Positions 40,096 to 50,657 are shown, counted from the stretch's first letter. The stretch: DNA of 64,000 nt from Prochlorococcus sp. AG-402-M18 (GCA_003216595.1 QCIQ01000004.1:28934-92933); one strand, 5' to 3'. Notes: generated from the letters alone by a model not told the origin. Program-made: numbers and translations.

Positions 40096-40437
40096 ATGGC
40101 TCCAAGAATGCAGAAAACATTTTTATATAAGTCATCTACAAAGTTTGTTGACCGGTTAGCAAATTGGGCGGTAAATCCTTGGAGAAGGTATTCATTATTA
40201 GCAATAATTTTTCTGATAGGTTTTCTGATAGGTAGTTCTATAGGTATGATTAATGGTGTACTGGCTTTGATGGATCCTGTCGGAGCATTTATAGCATTAG
40301 TATTTTTGGAGATACTAATTAAGGCTAGATTTATTTTTCTAAAGTCTAAAAAACCAATAATACTTGTAAGAGTTTTTGATATGTTTAGGATAGGACTAAC
40401 GTATGGACTTTTTTCAGAGGGTTTGAAACTATTATAA
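40096..40437 (+). CDS. DUF565/Ycf20-like membrane protein
   Basis: A 113-residue protein with two or three hydrophobic spans (about 32-52, 54-75) and the segments LANWAVNPWRRYSLL and FDMFRIGLTYGLFSEGLKLL. These match the Ycf20 (DUF565) family found in cyanobacteria and plastids, linked in algae to non-photochemical quenching. The role in this organism is not established. It is convergent with pyrB with an 18-bp gap of repeated TTAA/TTTA. Confidence 0.8.
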   Translation: MAPRMQKTFLYKSSTKFVDRLANWAVNPWRRYSLLAIIFLIGFLIGSSIGMINGVLALMDPVGAFIALVFLEILIKARFIFLKSKKPIILVRVFDMFRIGLTYGLFSEGLKLL

Positions 40438-40455
40438 AAATAATTAATTAATTAT

Positions 40456-41475
40456 TTATTTATTTTTATTTAACCCTAGCAAATACAACAAAGCCATTCT
40501 TATTGGAATGCCATTTTCTACTTGTTTACTTATAAGATTGATTGAATTATCTTCCACTAATTGACTGCTTATTTCTATTCCTCTATTCACTGGACCAGGA
40601 TGTAGAACAGGAATTTTCTTTGAACACCATTTTAAACTTTCATGTGTTATTCCATATTGTGAATAATAACTATCAAGATCTGAAAGCATATTTTGCTTCA
40701 TTCTCTCTTTCTGTAATCGAAGTGTCATAACTGCATCACTATTTTTCAATGCATCTTTTAGTGATCTTTCTATGACAATAGAACCTCTTTTATTAATCGG
40801 ATCAAACCTTTGCCCTGGCGGAGGATTGAGAACAAAATCAATGAATTGATCTGGAAGCAGACTTGGAGGTCCACATAGTGTTACTTCAGCTCCACATGCA
40901 GTTAGAGACCAAAGGTTCGATCTGGCAACTCTAGAATGAAGAATATCTCCAACTATTGTGATCTTTTTTTTGAAAAGACTATTAGTTGATGGTTCGTTTG
41001 GATTAAAGAAAGTAGCCAGTGTAAATAGATCCAAAAGACCTTGACTTGGATGGCTATGAAATCCATCACCTGCATTGAGAATGGATGTATTAATGTTATT
41101 TATGTCTACGTAATTAGCTAACTCTGCGGGCACATTTGTTGACTCATGCCTAATTACTAAGATATCAGCCCCCATTGAGATGTATGTGAGCATGGTGTCT
41201 AAAGGGGTCTCTCCTTTGCTTAGAGAACTTGCTGATACAGAAAAATTTTGAACATCAGCAGATAGTCTTTTTGCTGCAAGTTCAAAGCTAGTTCTTGTTC
41301 TTGTACTTGGCTCGAAAAATAAGTTGGCAATTAATCTTCCTTGAAGCGCGGGAAGTTTTCTAGAGCTTGATTTATGGACATCTTTAAATCTTTTTGTTAG
41401 TTCTAAAACCGTATTGTAATCATCTAAAGAAAACGTAGATAGATCAAGAATGTGATTATGCTTCCAATTATTCAT
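40456..41475 (-). CDS. pyrB: Aspartate carbamoyltransferase catalytic subunit
   Basis: Second step of pyrimidine synthesis. Its 339 residues contain the carbamoyl-phosphate motif [15 protein letters not shown], the [12 protein letters not shown] block, [12 protein letters not shown] and HPGPVNRG. No regulatory PyrI gene is adjacent. Its start overlaps the stop of mpg by 4 bases. Confidence 0.97.
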   Translation of the reverse strand: MNNWKHNHILDLSTFSLDDYNTVLELTKRFKDVHKSSSRKLPALQGRLIANLFFEPSTRTRTSFELAAKRLSADVQNFSVSASSLSKGETPLDTMLTYISMGADILVIRHESTNVPAELANYVDINNINTSILNAGDGFHSHPSQGLLDLFTLATFFNPNEPSTNSLFKKKITIVGDILHSRVARSNLWSLTACGAEVTLCGPPSLLPDQFIDFVLNPPPGQRFDPINKRGSIVIERSLKDALKNSDAVMTLRLQKERMKQNMLSDLDSYYSQYGITHESLKWCSKKIPVLHPGPVNRGIEISSQLVEDNSINLISKQVENGIPIRMALLYLLGLNKNK

Positions 41476-42083
41476 AATCCCTCAAATGTGGATGGTGACC
41501 AACACTTACTTTTTGGAGGAATTCGATCTCCTTTAACCCTTTTGCTCACACTTCTACTACTTTTAAGGTACCAACGCCAAGGTATATCTTTAGCTTGCGA
41601 AATGCCAATCCTTGTGGTCTGAACAATATTTCCTATTCTTGTTAAATTTTCTCCCTCTGTTAACCAAAAATCATTTGCAGGTGACAAGGGTAAATTGTCA
41701 AAATTCCTATTTAATCCAAATCTTTTTGCCAATAAACCTGGCCCAGAGGCAATTCTCTCGTGTTCTCCTTTTATTGCTATTGATCGAAGAAGTACACCAT
41801 TTGCCCAGTTTTTTTTTCCAGTAACAATATTAACGCAACTATTAATACCGTATGAAAGGTATATGTAAAAATTACCAGGATCGCCAAAAAGGGTTTTGTT
41901 TCTTTGAGTTCTCCCTGAGAAGCCATGGCACGAAGCTTCTTCTTGAGAATAAGCCTCAGTTTCAACAATTACGCCAGAAAGAAAGCTGTTTTTTGATAAG
42001 CGCTTAATTAAAAAACAGCCAATTAAGTTAGGAGCGACCAAATGAGATGGCCTTGAAAAGAATTCTTTTGTAAGAAGTGAAAT
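41472..42083 (-). CDS. mpg: 3-methyladenine DNA glycosylase (AAG/MPG family), start uncertain
   Basis: Base-excision repair glycosylase. Conserved blocks: [22 protein letters not shown] with the catalytic Glu, [31 protein letters not shown]. The first canonical start is TTG 42041 (189 residues), but the frame stays open upstream and encodes [13 protein letters not shown], the conserved N-terminal FF region. No ATG, GTG or other TTG exists there before an in-frame TAA. I extended it to ATT 42083, so either a rare ATT start or N-terminal loss applies. It is coupled to pyrB by a 4-base overlap. Confidence 0.88.
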   Translation of the reverse strand: MSLLTKEFFSRPSHLVAPNLIGCFLIKRLSKNSFLSGVIVETEAYSQEEASCHGFSGRTQRNKTLFGDPGNFYIYLSYGINSCVNIVTGKKNWANGVLLRSIAIKGEHERIASGPGLLAKRFGLNRNFDNLPLSPANDFWLTEGENLTRIGNIVQTTRIGISQAKDIPWRWYLKSSRSVSKRVKGDRIPPKSKCWSPSTFEGL

Positions 42084-42297
42084 TTGCTTACTATTTCTTT
42101 CTAATACATATTACTTACTAAATAATAGATTTCTCTATGTTGCTGATGAATCTACCAACACTTAAAATCTCGTAAAAGGCAGTCAGATGGCAAAATAGTA
42201 GACGAACTGATTTATCTAAACTAGAGCGGCTAAGATCTTTAGATAATAAGGCGACATCCTCATTATTTGAAGATCTTGAAAGTTTTCTAACATAACC

Positions 42298-42585
42298 ATG
42301 ACTAAAATTTCTTCATCTGATGTGCGTAAGGTTGCACAGTTAGCTCGTCTAGAACTTCCAGAAGATCAAATAGAAACCTACACAAAGCAACTCGAAGAAA
42401 TACTTTCTTATGTTGATCAGCTGCAAGAAATAGATACTAAAAATATACCTCCAACTACTAGAGCTGTAGAGGTGGTTAATGCAATGAGAGAGGATTTAGT
42501 TGAAGTTAATTGCTCCAGAGAAGATCTTCTTAATCAGGCACCTCATAGGGAAGGTGATTTTTTTAGAGTTCCCAAAATACTTTAA
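42298..42585 (+). CDS. gatC: Asp-tRNA(Asn)/Glu-tRNA(Gln) amidotransferase subunit C
   Basis: A 95-residue subunit of the GatCAB complex that makes Gln-tRNA(Gln) from Glu-tRNA(Gln). Typical sequence throughout: [32 protein letters not shown] and a C-terminal [12 protein letters not shown]. It is a lone gene, convergent with crtR with an 8-bp gap. Confidence 0.95.
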   Translation: MTKISSSDVRKVAQLARLELPEDQIETYTKQLEEILSYVDQLQEIDTKNIPPTTRAVEVVNAMREDLVEVNCSREDLLNQAPHREGDFFRVPKIL

Positions 42586-42593
42586 TTTAGGAA

Positions 42594-43628
42594 TTATCTT
42601 TGACTTTCTGTTCTGATTCTTGTTTTATGAATTAATTTTATATATTTTCTCCGCCAATTATTTTTTGGTAATATTCTTGCTATTGGTCTCATTTTACTTC
42701 TTCTTTCTTTGTGACTTCTAATTCCAAGTAAAATATCATAAATAAAATTTATACTATCTTTTTTAGATTCAAAAATCCCCATTCTTTGTGGAGAACCTTT
42801 TTGATCTAAAAGTGGTTTTGTTGCTTCATAAGCTGGTTTGTATTCAAACCATGGTATGGAGGGCCACAAATGATGCACTAAATGATAATTTTGTCCCATT
42901 ATGAGCAAGTTCATTAATTTACTTGGATAAACCCTTGCATTTTTCCATCTATTTCTAGACTGAAAAGGTCTATGTGGTAGATAATCAAAAAATATTCCTA
43001 AAGTTACTCCAACCATTAATGCTGGTCCGAACCATAAATTATAAATAACATTCATAAAATTATATTTAATTCCTGCAATTACTATGCAAATAAAAATTCC
43101 TCTCTCAATTCCCCATTGCATTAGTTCAAACTTTCTCCAAAGTTTGCGCTCAAAGAAAAAATATTCATGATAAAAAAATCTAGGGGCAATCAACCAAATT
43201 GGACCAAAGGTACTAACTATGTGATCTGGGTCGTTTTTGGGGTCATTAACGTATTTGTGATGCTCTAGATGAACTCTTGTGAAAACTGGGAAACTAAAAC
43301 CAAGTAATATTGCTGACCCATGCCCCATGAATTGATTGATCCATTTATTTGGATGGGCAGCATTGTGACAGGCATCATGAATAACGGTTCCTTCCATATG
43401 AAGAGCTAAAAAAGCTAATGCAACCAAAACTGGTAATGGCCAATTCCCCTGATACCACTGCCAAACACTAACTATTGCAAGAAAATATCCACCAAAGAAA
43501 AGACCTAAAGTTACGTTTAAAGGCTTGGGAGGATCAAGATATTCTTGAATCTCATTTTGCCAGTCGCGTAATGACTTCAGTTTCTTCGTTGCCTTGTTTT
43601 TGTCAGACCTCGATAAACACTGGGTCAT
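42594..43628 (-). CDS. crtR: Beta-carotene hydroxylase CrtR
   Basis: Di-iron membrane hydroxylase making zeaxanthin from beta-carotene. It has 344 residues and the three His boxes of the fatty-acid-desaturase superfamily: HDACH (84-88), HLEHH (120-124) and HLVHH in the C-terminal half. There are four hydrophobic segments. The sequence is of the CrtR rather than CrtW type. Zeaxanthin is the main photoprotective carotenoid in this group. A tRNA-Leu lies 50 bp upstream on the same strand. Confidence 0.95.
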   Translation of the reverse strand: MTQCLSRSDKNKATKKLKSLRDWQNEIQEYLDPPKPLNVTLGLFFGGYFLAIVSVWQWYQGNWPLPVLVALAFLALHMEGTVIHDACHNAAHPNKWINQFMGHGSAILLGFSFPVFTRVHLEHHKYVNDPKNDPDHIVSTFGPIWLIAPRFFYHEYFFFERKLWRKFELMQWGIERGIFICIVIAGIKYNFMNVIYNLWFGPALMVGVTLGIFFDYLPHRPFQSRNRWKNARVYPSKLMNLLIMGQNYHLVHHLWPSIPWFEYKPAYEATKPLLDQKGSPQRMGIFESKKDSINFIYDILLGIRSHKERRSKMRPIARILPKNNWRRKYIKLIHKTRIRTESQR

Positions 43629-43678
43629 TGCTCGATGTGATTGAGATTAATTGCTCTTGTACAGCTTAATTATAAAAT

Positions 43679-43760
43679 GCCCACCGGGAGACTTGAACTC
43701 CCACGACATAAAGTCACTGGTACCTAAAACCAGCGCGTCTACCAATTCCGCCAGGTGGGC
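43679..43760 (-). tRNA. tRNA-Leu (UAG)
   Basis: An 82-base minus-strand tRNA. The acceptor stem is GCCCACC/GGTGGGC, the D-arm is GGCGGAATTGGTAGACGC, the anticodon loop TTTAGGT carries UAG, a short variable arm follows as expected for class II tRNA, and the T-arm contains GTTCAAGTC. A degenerate second copy of its 5' half lies at 44739-44786. Confidence 0.97.
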
Positions 43761-44006
43761 CAACGGTTCTCAGCGAATGAGAATCTTGTGGCGCTAATTA
43801 ATATACCGCATTATAGGCCTTTTTTTTTGGTCGTAGGATGCGCTGGTTCTTTTGGTATAGAGGATCCAGTGAATTAATTATATTAATGAAATAGCATATT
43901 TACTAAAGAATTTCTATTAATGTTGGCAGGCAAAAAATAATAAGAAAATATCAATATTCAGGAAATTTTTATTCGGTTTCGATTTTGCCCCCACAGAATA
44001 GCTATC

Positions 44007-44537
44007 TTGTATAAATTGACTATGTGTTTGTTGAGATTTCAATGCAATTTTAAATCGTTTGATTATATACAAGAAAATACAAATCTAATTACCTTTATTA
44101 GAGATGCATGGATAGTCTCACAATATAAAAATGAATACAATCCAATGCATAATCATGTGGGTTCAGAAATAAGTAGCGTTATTTATTTAAATGTCCCTAA
44201 TACTAAAGTCAGAAGGAATATTAATTCTAAAAAAGGCAAAAAAGATTACGACGGTTATATTGAATTTTTTTATTCTGCTGGTTCAAGAGATAGTGATATT
44301 TTTGAAAATGGAAAGCTTGCCATAACTCCATTCAATGGACTAATGATCCTTTTCTCTTCCTTTTTATTTCACTCTGTTTATCCTTTTATTGGTGAAGGTG
44401 AAAGAAGATCAATAGCTTTAAATGCTTCTTATCGCATTTTGCAAAATCTAGGTAACAATTCAAAGAGATTAATTGCTGGTAATCAAGCTTTTTTTGCAGA
44501 TAATTCTATGCCTTATAAAACGTTTAAAAGAGAATAA
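44007..44537 (+). CDS. 2OG-Fe(II) oxygenase, cyanophage-like, probably shortened at the N-terminus
   Basis: A 176-codon frame (first start TTG 44007, first ATG 44022). The segment NPMHNHVGSEISSVIYLNVP and the later LFHSVYPFIGEGERRSIALN give the His metal ligands and the 2-oxoglutarate-binding Arg of the hydroxylase family common in cyanophages and Prochlorococcus islands. The first 15 or so residues are poor and the usual N-terminal helices are short, so the gene may be 5'-truncated. The substrate is unknown. It lies alone between tRNA-Leu and the tRNA fragment, with AT-rich flanks, which suggests horizontal origin. Confidence 0.75.
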   Translation: MYKLTMCLLRFQCNFKSFDYIQENTNLITFIRDAWIVSQYKNEYNPMHNHVGSEISSVIYLNVPNTKVRRNINSKKGKKDYDGYIEFFYSAGSRDSDIFENGKLAITPFNGLMILFSSFLFHSVYPFIGEGERRSIALNASYRILQNLGNNSKRLIAGNQAFFADNSMPYKTFKRE

Positions 44538-44977
44538 GAACATAAATATTATAATTAAATTTCTTTGAGATTATTTTGATAAGCCTTTGGATTAAGCAGT
44601 GTAAATATCCTTTCCTCTAATTGGATTTACCCTTTGGTTAACCTGTCTAAGTAGAAGTGATCTGAGACTAAGTTATATCATTAAAAACCACCCGCAAGGG
44701 GTGGCTAATTTCCTAAGTGTTACGGTGATTCATCGGGACCTAAAACCAGCGCATCTACAAATTTCGCTGGTTTGGACAAAGGTTTTATCGATTGTCAATT
44801 TCTTCTAGCGGCTGATTGATGGCTATTTAAAGATTATTTTTGATTGGTGAACGTAAAAAGATTAATGTAATTTTCATAGTTGTATATGTGACATTTGAAA
44901 TTCTCTTGTTTTGAATCATGACTTTTAGTTGTTCAATAAGCTTCCCGCAACTCAAAATAAACTCATATTAAGAAAAT
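44538..44977. other. 440-bp non-coding stretch holding a tRNA-Leu relic
   Basis: No convincing reading frame is seen. It contains a 6-bp hairpin (CCACCC-GCAAG-GGGTGG, 44688-44704) without a T-run and the tRNA-Leu fragment described separately. The last 150 bases before the membrane-protein gene should hold its promoter. Confidence 0.7.
44739..44786 (-). pseudogene. Degenerate tRNA-Leu 5'-half fragment
   Basis: By hand alignment, 38 of 48 bases match 43723-43770. This covers the anticodon loop, the 5' half of tRNA-Leu(UAG) and about 10 bases of upstream flank, in the same orientation. Weaker similarity continues to about 44813. The left edge of good matching falls at the anticodon loop. There is no 3' half, so it cannot be a functional tRNA. 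It looks like a displaced attachment-site remnant. Confidence 0.8.
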
Positions 44978-45496
44978 ATGGTTGTTTCTATTTTTGGATA
45001 CTTATTTTTATTTATTGGGCTTTTGATATTGGCTTTACCTTTAATTCTTGTTGAATTAAGTAGGCCTAGAGATTGGTTGATGGGCGGACTATTTTTATTT
45101 TTAGGATTATTTCTTCTAGTGGAGAATGATCTTTTAAGAGGTTCAATAAATTTACTCGTTATTCCTATGGCAATTTTGTATGGAAAAATGATTTTAGAAA
45201 TTATCCAAAATAGATGGAATCAATTAAGTTCTGAAGAGCAAAAGCGGATTGGATCTTTTCAAAGATGGTTTGAGTCTTTTAAACAGCTCGGTCAAAGTTT
45301 TGTTGCACTAGGAAATGGCTTTTTAAAATTTTTTACAAGCTTTACGAAGAAATCTGAAAAACCGTTAAAAGAAAAAAAATGGATTCATCCAGAATTGAAA
45401 GAAGAAGTTAAGAAGAGAGTAGTTGGTAGATCTAGTTCAACTGATTCTAATAAAATCGGAAATCAAGAATTAGCTGAAAATGAAGAGACTTCTTGA
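44978..45496 (+). CDS. Conserved membrane protein, possibly Ycf66-like
   Basis: A 172-residue protein with two or three N-terminal spans (about 6-27, 33-47, 56-72), then a soluble charged tail containing RWNQLSSEEQKRI and a Lys-rich segment. The SRPRD-WLMGGLFLFLGLFLL pattern resembles Ycf66-type N-terminal domains of picocyanobacteria, but the match is by memory and weak. It lies 51 bp before ileS on the same strand. Confidence 0.7.
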   Translation: MVVSIFGYLFLFIGLLILALPLILVELSRPRDWLMGGLFLFLGLFLLVENDLLRGSINLLVIPMAILYGKMILEIIQNRWNQLSSEEQKRIGSFQRWFESFKQLGQSFVALGNGFLKFFTSFTKKSEKPLKEKKWIHPELKEEVKKRVVGRSSSTDSNKIGNQELAENEETS

Positions 45497-45547
45497 TAAG
45501 GTTAAAAGGCCTCTGGTAAACATAATGAATATTGAATATTTCTCAAA

Positions 45548-48451
45548 GTGAATAATGTCAATAAAGATTCTCAAAAGGATCGTCCTACCTACAAAGAGAC
45601 TCTCAACCTTTTGCAGACTAATTTTGGAATGAGGGCAAATGCAACTCAAAAGGAACCTGAGTTGCAAGCTTTCTGGACCGAAAAAAAGATAGATTTTGAA
45701 TTAGGCTTAAAAAATTCTGGAGAGACTTTTACTTTGCATGATGGCCCCCCATATGCAAATGGGACGCTTCATATGGGCCATGCACTTAACAAAGTATTGA
45801 AGGACATAATCAATAAATTTCAAACAATGCAAGGGAAAAAGGTTTGTTATGTTCCAGGATGGGATTGCCATGGATTGCCTATCGAATTGAAAGTTCTTCA
45901 GGCTTTGGATAAAACTCAACGAGCTGAATTAACCCCTATTAAATTGAGAAAAAAAGCAGCTGCTTATGCAAAAAAGCAAGTTTCTCAACAAATGGATGGT
46001 TTTAAAAGATGGGGAGTTTGGGGTGATTGGGATCAGCCATATTTAACTTTAGATAAAAAGTTTGAAGCCTCTCAGATTAAGTTGTTTGGCGAAATGGTCT
46101 TTAAAGGATACATATATCGAGGTCTAAAACCAGTTCATTGGAGTCCAAGCTCGCAGACTGCTCTGGCTGAGGCGGAATTAGAATATCCAACTGGTCATGT
46201 AAGTAAAAGTATTTATGTGGGATTTAAAGTTGAAAAAATACCAACAATTTTAACTCAAGAAATCTCTAATCAAGCTCCAGATCTATTTGATTCTGAAGGG
46301 CAATTAAAAGAAGTAAAACTTGTCATATGGACTACCACCCCTTGGACCATTCCTGCAAATGAGGCCATATCTGTTAATGAAGAATTAGATTATGTAATCG
46401 CAAAAAGTTCTGATGGTTCATTAATAATCATTGCTAATAATCTTTTGGAAGAAGTGTGTGAATGTCTGGGAATTAATTATGAAAAAAGAGTATTGATTAA
46501 AGGATCTTTATTAGATGGGGTTGTATATAAACACCCTTTATTTGATAAAAGAAGTCCTGTCGTTTTAGGCGGAGATTATATAACAACTGACTCAGGAACT
46601 GGTTTGGTACATACTGCTCCAGGTCATGGTGTTGATGATTTTAATACTGGTAAAAAGTATAAATTACCAATTTCTTGCCCAGTTGATGCAAAAGGCTTTC
46701 TAACTAAGGAAGCTGGAAAATTTGAAGGCCTAAATGTTTTAAAAGATGCTAATAATGTCATAATAAATGAACTTATTAATACTGGATGTTTACTTAAGGA
46801 AATTCCATATGAGCACAGGTATCCATATGATTGGAGAACTAAGAAACCAACTATTTTTAGAGCTACCGAGCAATGGTTTGCTTCTGTTGAAGGATTTCGA
46901 GATAAAGCACTTTCTGCAATAGAAGATGTTATTTGGCTTCCTGAGTCTGGAAAGAATAGAATAGATTCTATGGTTAGAGAAAGAGGAGATTGGTGTATTT
47001 CACGTCAAAGGACTTGGGGGGTGCCAATACCAGTCTTTTATGAAAAAAATGGAAAAGAAATTTTGCTAAATCAAGAAACTATTTCTCACATAGCTGATTT
47101 AGTTTCTATCCACGGAGCAGATATTTGGTGGGAATATGAAGTATCTCAGCTATTACCTTCTTCTTATTTAAATCAGGCAGATCGATGGCAAAAAGGTACT
47201 GATACTATGGACGTCTGGTTTGACTCTGGCTCTAGTTGGTCTTCAGTTATTTCTAATAAAGAAAATATAAACTATCCAGCAGATTTATATTTGGAGGGAT
47301 CTGATCAACATCGGGGTTGGTTTCAGTCTTCTTTATTAACCTCCGTAGCGGTCAATGAAAATGCACCTTTCAAAAAGGTACTTACTCATGGTTTTGCATT
47401 AGATGAGAATGGAAGAAAAATGAGTAAGTCCTTAGGAAATATTATTGATCCGTTAATTATAATTAACGGCGGTTCAAATAAGAAATTAGATCCTGCATAT
47501 GGAGCTGATGTTTTAAGGCTATGGGTTAGTTCTGTTGATTACTCTGCAGATGTTCCAATTGGATCAAATATACTTAAGCAAATTTCTGATGTTTATCGTA
47601 AGGTTCGAAATACATCTAGGTATCTATTAGGAAATCTATATGATTTTGATTATAAAAATGACTCGATTGATATTTCTAGCCTACCATTATTAGATAAATG
47701 GATGTTGAATAGAACAGCTGAAGTAATTGATGAAATAACAGACGCATACTCTAATTTTGAATTCTCGAGATTTTTTCAAACAATTCAGAATTTCTGTGTA
47801 GTTGATCTCTCTAATTTTTACTTAGATATTGCAAAAGATAGATTGTATGTAAGCTCTAAATCTGACTTTAGGCGAAGAAGTTGCCAGACAGTTTTATCTT
47901 TGATCATTGAGAAAATATCTGGCCTAATTGCACCAGTTTTATGTCATATGGCAGAAGATATTTGGCAGAATATTCCATATCCTTTAAAGGAAGACTCAGT
48001 ATTTCAAAGGGGATGGCCTAATGCTCCTAAATCATGGCGAAATAGTAGTTTCAATTACCACGTTATTGAACTTCGAAAACTCAGATCAGTGATTAATCGA
48101 TTGTTGGAGAGCTGTAGAAATAATCAACAATTAGGTTCTTCTTTGGAAGCATCTGTAAGGATTGATATATCTGATAAAAAAGTTCTAGCTGCGATAGAAT
48201 GGCTAGCACAAGGAGCATCCAATAATGTTGATGTATTAAGAGATTGGTTCTTGGTATCCTCTTTACAAATTGGTGGTGAGCCTTGGGCTGAAGTTTTAGT
48301 TAGTGATGATAATGATCTTGCTTCGGTTGAGATTGCAAAAGCAAAAGGATTTAAATGTGAAAGATGTTGGCATTACGAAATTGAAATGTGCAATAACCAA
48401 CAACATTCAAATATTTGTAAGAGGTGTGAAAAAGTAGTTTTAAATATTTAA
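45548..48451 (+). CDS. ileS: Isoleucyl-tRNA synthetase
   Basis: Class I synthetase of 967 residues. HMGH (75-78) and KMSKS (624-628) form the ATP site. The large CP1 editing insertion is present ([11 protein letters not shown] and [10 protein letters not shown]). The C-terminal zinc module has CERCWHYE and CKRCEK. It starts at GTG 45548 (MNNVNKDS). Confidence 0.98.
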   Translation: MNNVNKDSQKDRPTYKETLNLLQTNFGMRANATQKEPELQAFWTEKKIDFELGLKNSGETFTLHDGPPYANGTLHMGHALNKVLKDIINKFQTMQGKKVCYVPGWDCHGLPIELKVLQALDKTQRAELTPIKLRKKAAAYAKKQVSQQMDGFKRWGVWGDWDQPYLTLDKKFEASQIKLFGEMVFKGYIYRGLKPVHWSPSSQTALAEAELEYPTGHVSKSIYVGFKVEKIPTILTQEISNQAPDLFDSEGQLKEVKLVIWTTTPWTIPANEAISVNEELDYVIAKSSDGSLIIIANNLLEEVCECLGINYEKRVLIKGSLLDGVVYKHPLFDKRSPVVLGGDYITTDSGTGLVHTAPGHGVDDFNTGKKYKLPISCPVDAKGFLTKEAGKFEGLNVLKDANNVIINELINTGCLLKEIPYEHRYPYDWRTKKPTIFRATEQWFASVEGFRDKALSAIEDVIWLPESGKNRIDSMVRERGDWCISRQRTWGVPIPVFYEKNGKEILLNQETISHIADLVSIHGADIWWEYEVSQLLPSSYLNQADRWQKGTDTMDVWFDSGSSWSSVISNKENINYPADLYLEGSDQHRGWFQSSLLTSVAVNENAPFKKVLTHGFALDENGRKMSKSLGNIIDPLIIINGGSNKKLDPAYGADVLRLWVSSVDYSADVPIGSNILKQISDVYRKVRNTSRYLLGNLYDFDYKNDSIDISSLPLLDKWMLNRTAEVIDEITDAYSNFEFSRFFQTIQNFCVVDLSNFYLDIAKDRLYVSSKSDFRRRSCQTVLSLIIEKISGLIAPVLCHMAEDIWQNIPYPLKEDSVFQRGWPNAPKSWRNSSFNYHVIELRKLRSVINRLLESCRNNQQLGSSLEASVRIDISDKKVLAAIEWLAQGASNNVDVLRDWFLVSSLQIGGEPWAEVLVSDDNDLASVEIAKAKGFKCERCWHYEIEMCNNQQHSNICKRCEKVVLNI

Positions 48452-48476
48452 ACTGTAATATTAAAGTTATTAGTTT

Positions 48477-49088
48477 TTAAAATTTACCGGCGAAACGACC
48501 ATTCTTTGGTAATTGAATTACCAACCATTGTAGTAAACCTATTATATATAATATCAAAGATAAATATGCAAAAAATGTTGCAAAACCTGAGCTCCAATTA
48601 CCATCTAAAACAAATTTTATTATTGTTTTAGTTGTCATGAATGAATTAAATGGAATTTCTTTCCAACTATCACAATATTTTTCATTAATTGAATTTAAAC
48701 ACCTCCAACTGAATAGATGAAGTCCAGAATTTAGCAACAACCAAAAAGATAAAATCCATCTCCAAATTCGTGTAGTTAAAGCAATTGGTTTATAAACCTG
48801 CATTTCATCGATTTCTTCATTTAGATCAAACCAAAACCAAATAGAGCCAACCATAAGCATAGGGGCAATGAATGAAATCAATTGGCCTAATTGGCTTTGA
48901 ACACTGAGGAATAAAAGGCTTATCGCATAAAGACTAGATACTTTCCAGTAAATTGATAAAAGTCTAGTAATAGAGCTTAAATTTGATCTTTTTGCCCAAA
49001 TCAATAGAAATAATGGGAGTCCAAATGCGAAGGTAGCCGCAATTCGATATGAGAGCCAAACTAGGATTTGGAATTGAGTTTCAGTCAA
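48477..49088 (-). CDS. DUF3177-like membrane protein
   Basis: A 203-residue protein with five or six hydrophobic segments. The start WLSYRIAATFAFGLPLFLLIWA, the central FWFDLNEEIDEMQVY and the C-terminal span before QLPKNGRFAGKF resemble the uncharacterised cyanobacterial DUF3177 family. The function is unknown. It is convergent with ileS and has a 275-bp gap, with nothing else visible, to the divergent trmB. Confidence 0.75.
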   Translation of the reverse strand: MTETQFQILVWLSYRIAATFAFGLPLFLLIWAKRSNLSSITRLLSIYWKVSSLYAISLLFLSVQSQLGQLISFIAPMLMVGSIWFWFDLNEEIDEMQVYKPIALTTRIWRWILSFWLLLNSGLHLFSWRCLNSINEKYCDSWKEIPFNSFMTTKTIIKFVLDGNWSSGFATFFAYLSLILYIIGLLQWLVIQLPKNGRFAGKF

Positions 49089-49363
49089 AAAAAAATCTCA
49101 TTCATATTTATTATCAACCTTTAGGTATTCTTTTTATGAATATTCTTAATTATTCAAGTTTTTCTCCATATTTGAAAAAACACTTAGGGTATTAATCCAA
49201 TTTCTGCCATCGACTTATGAAGATTAGCTACTTTCAAAAAACAAAATAATTAAAACACTATAATCAAAAATTTATAAATTTGTTTGTGTTTAAACTCTCG
49301 TCTGGAAAATTTAATTGACTTGCTAATATAATAATCTGATTTTTTTATATTAGGTTTCATTCT

Positions 49364-50008
49364 GTGAGACAGCATGTAAATCCTCTTAGCCAATTTTTTC
49401 AGTTACCCTTATTACTTCCTAGTAAGAATGTTCTTTTTAATAAATCGCATTATCCAATTCATTTAGATATTGGATCTGCAAAAGGAGAATTCCTTTTTGA
49501 ATTAGCAACTAAATACCCTGACTGGAATTTTCTTGGGCTAGAGATAAGAGAACCTCTCGTTACCTTATGTGAAAAGAAAAGGAAAACACTTAAATTGAGT
49601 AATTTAAAATTTTTATTTTGTAATGTTAATGTTAGTCTAGATAAATGGTTATCAGATTTAGATTATGGTCAACTAAGAAGAGTTTCAATTCAATTCCCAG
49701 ATCCTTGGTTTAAAAGAAAACACTTTAAAAGGAGAGTTTTAAATACAAACCTTATCAAATCAATTGCTAAATCTATGAGTAATGAAGGTGAAATATTTAT
49801 TCAAACAGATATATTTAAACTTATTGAAGCAATGACTAATACCATGGATAAAAGTAGATATTTTAACAGAAAAGATATAGGAGCTATGAGATATATTGAT
49901 AAGAACCCTTACAATGTAATGACAGATAGAGAATTATTTTCACTTAAGAAAAATTTACCAATTTATAGAGCAATATATATGAGAAATAGTTTATTATTTA
50001 TTGATTAG
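49364..50008 (+). CDS. trmB: tRNA (guanine-N7)-methyltransferase TrmB
   Basis: Methylates G46 in the variable loop of tRNAs with SAM. It has 214 residues and starts at GTG 49364 (MRQHVNPLS). It has the SAM site LDIGSAKGEFL, the Glu/Arg segment GLEIREPLV and the family signature QFPDPWFKRKHFKRR. Confidence 0.96.
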   Translation: MRQHVNPLSQFFQLPLLLPSKNVLFNKSHYPIHLDIGSAKGEFLFELATKYPDWNFLGLEIREPLVTLCEKKRKTLKLSNLKFLFCNVNVSLDKWLSDLDYGQLRRVSIQFPDPWFKRKHFKRRVLNTNLIKSIAKSMSNEGEIFIQTDIFKLIEAMTNTMDKSRYFNRKDIGAMRYIDKNPYNVMTDRELFSLKKNLPIYRAIYMRNSLLFID

Positions 50009-50087
50009 GTAAATTTATATTTAATACTAAAAGATCTTATACTATTAAATATATGTATATAATTAATAGTATAAAGTATTAACTCTG

Positions 50088-50657
50088 ATGATTAATAACA
50101 CCAAAGCAGCTAATGACCTTAGTTCACTTCAGAAAGTTTTTTTGGTTTTACTTAGTCTTCTTTTAGTTGCTTCATTATTCTTTTTCCGCTCTGGGTTTAA
50201 AGCCAATAAAATCCTTGATCAACTGGCTAAGAACTCACTTGAGCCTGATATGGCTCTGTCAAACGGAAAACCTACAGTATTTGAATTTTATGCGGATTGG
50301 TGTGAAGCTTGCAAGGAAATGGCTCCGGACATGATTGAGGCTGAAAAAATAAATTCAAACAATATAGATATAGTTTTGCTTAATGTTGATAATTCTAGGT
50401 GGTTTGATTTGATCGAGAAATATGAGGTTAACGGCATTCCTAAATTAATTTTTTTTGGTGATAAAGGTGAATTTAAGGGGTTTTCATTAGGAGTTAGAAA
50501 ATTTAGTGAACTTAATCAAATTTTTCTTGCTTTAATTAATAATTCTGAATTACCCTCTTTTACTAAATTATCCAGTTCAAGTAATTTGATTTCTAAAAAT
50601 AATTCAAAACAGTTAAATAATAATATGAAATTAGAAGGACCTCGGAATCATATCTAG
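50088..50657 (+). CDS. Membrane-anchored thioredoxin-like protein (TxlA/HCF164 type)
   Basis: A 189-residue protein with an N-terminal membrane anchor (about 15-33) and a thioredoxin fold carrying WCEAC (71-75), followed by cis-Pro in NGIPKLIFF. The C-terminal 35 residues are Ser/Asn-rich. The single anchor and WCxxC motif match TxlA/HCF164, which reduce apocytochromes and cytochrome b6f components on the lumenal side. The orientation here is inferred. The stop overlaps thyX tail-to-tail by 4 bases. Confidence 0.88.
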   Translation: MINNTKAANDLSSLQKVFLVLLSLLLVASLFFFRSGFKANKILDQLAKNSLEPDMALSNGKPTVFEFYADWCEACKEMAPDMIEAEKINSNNIDIVLLNVDNSRWFDLIEKYEVNGIPKLIFFGDKGEFKGFSLGVRKFSELNQIFLALINNSELPSFTKLSSSSNLISKNNSKQLNNNMKLEGPRNHI

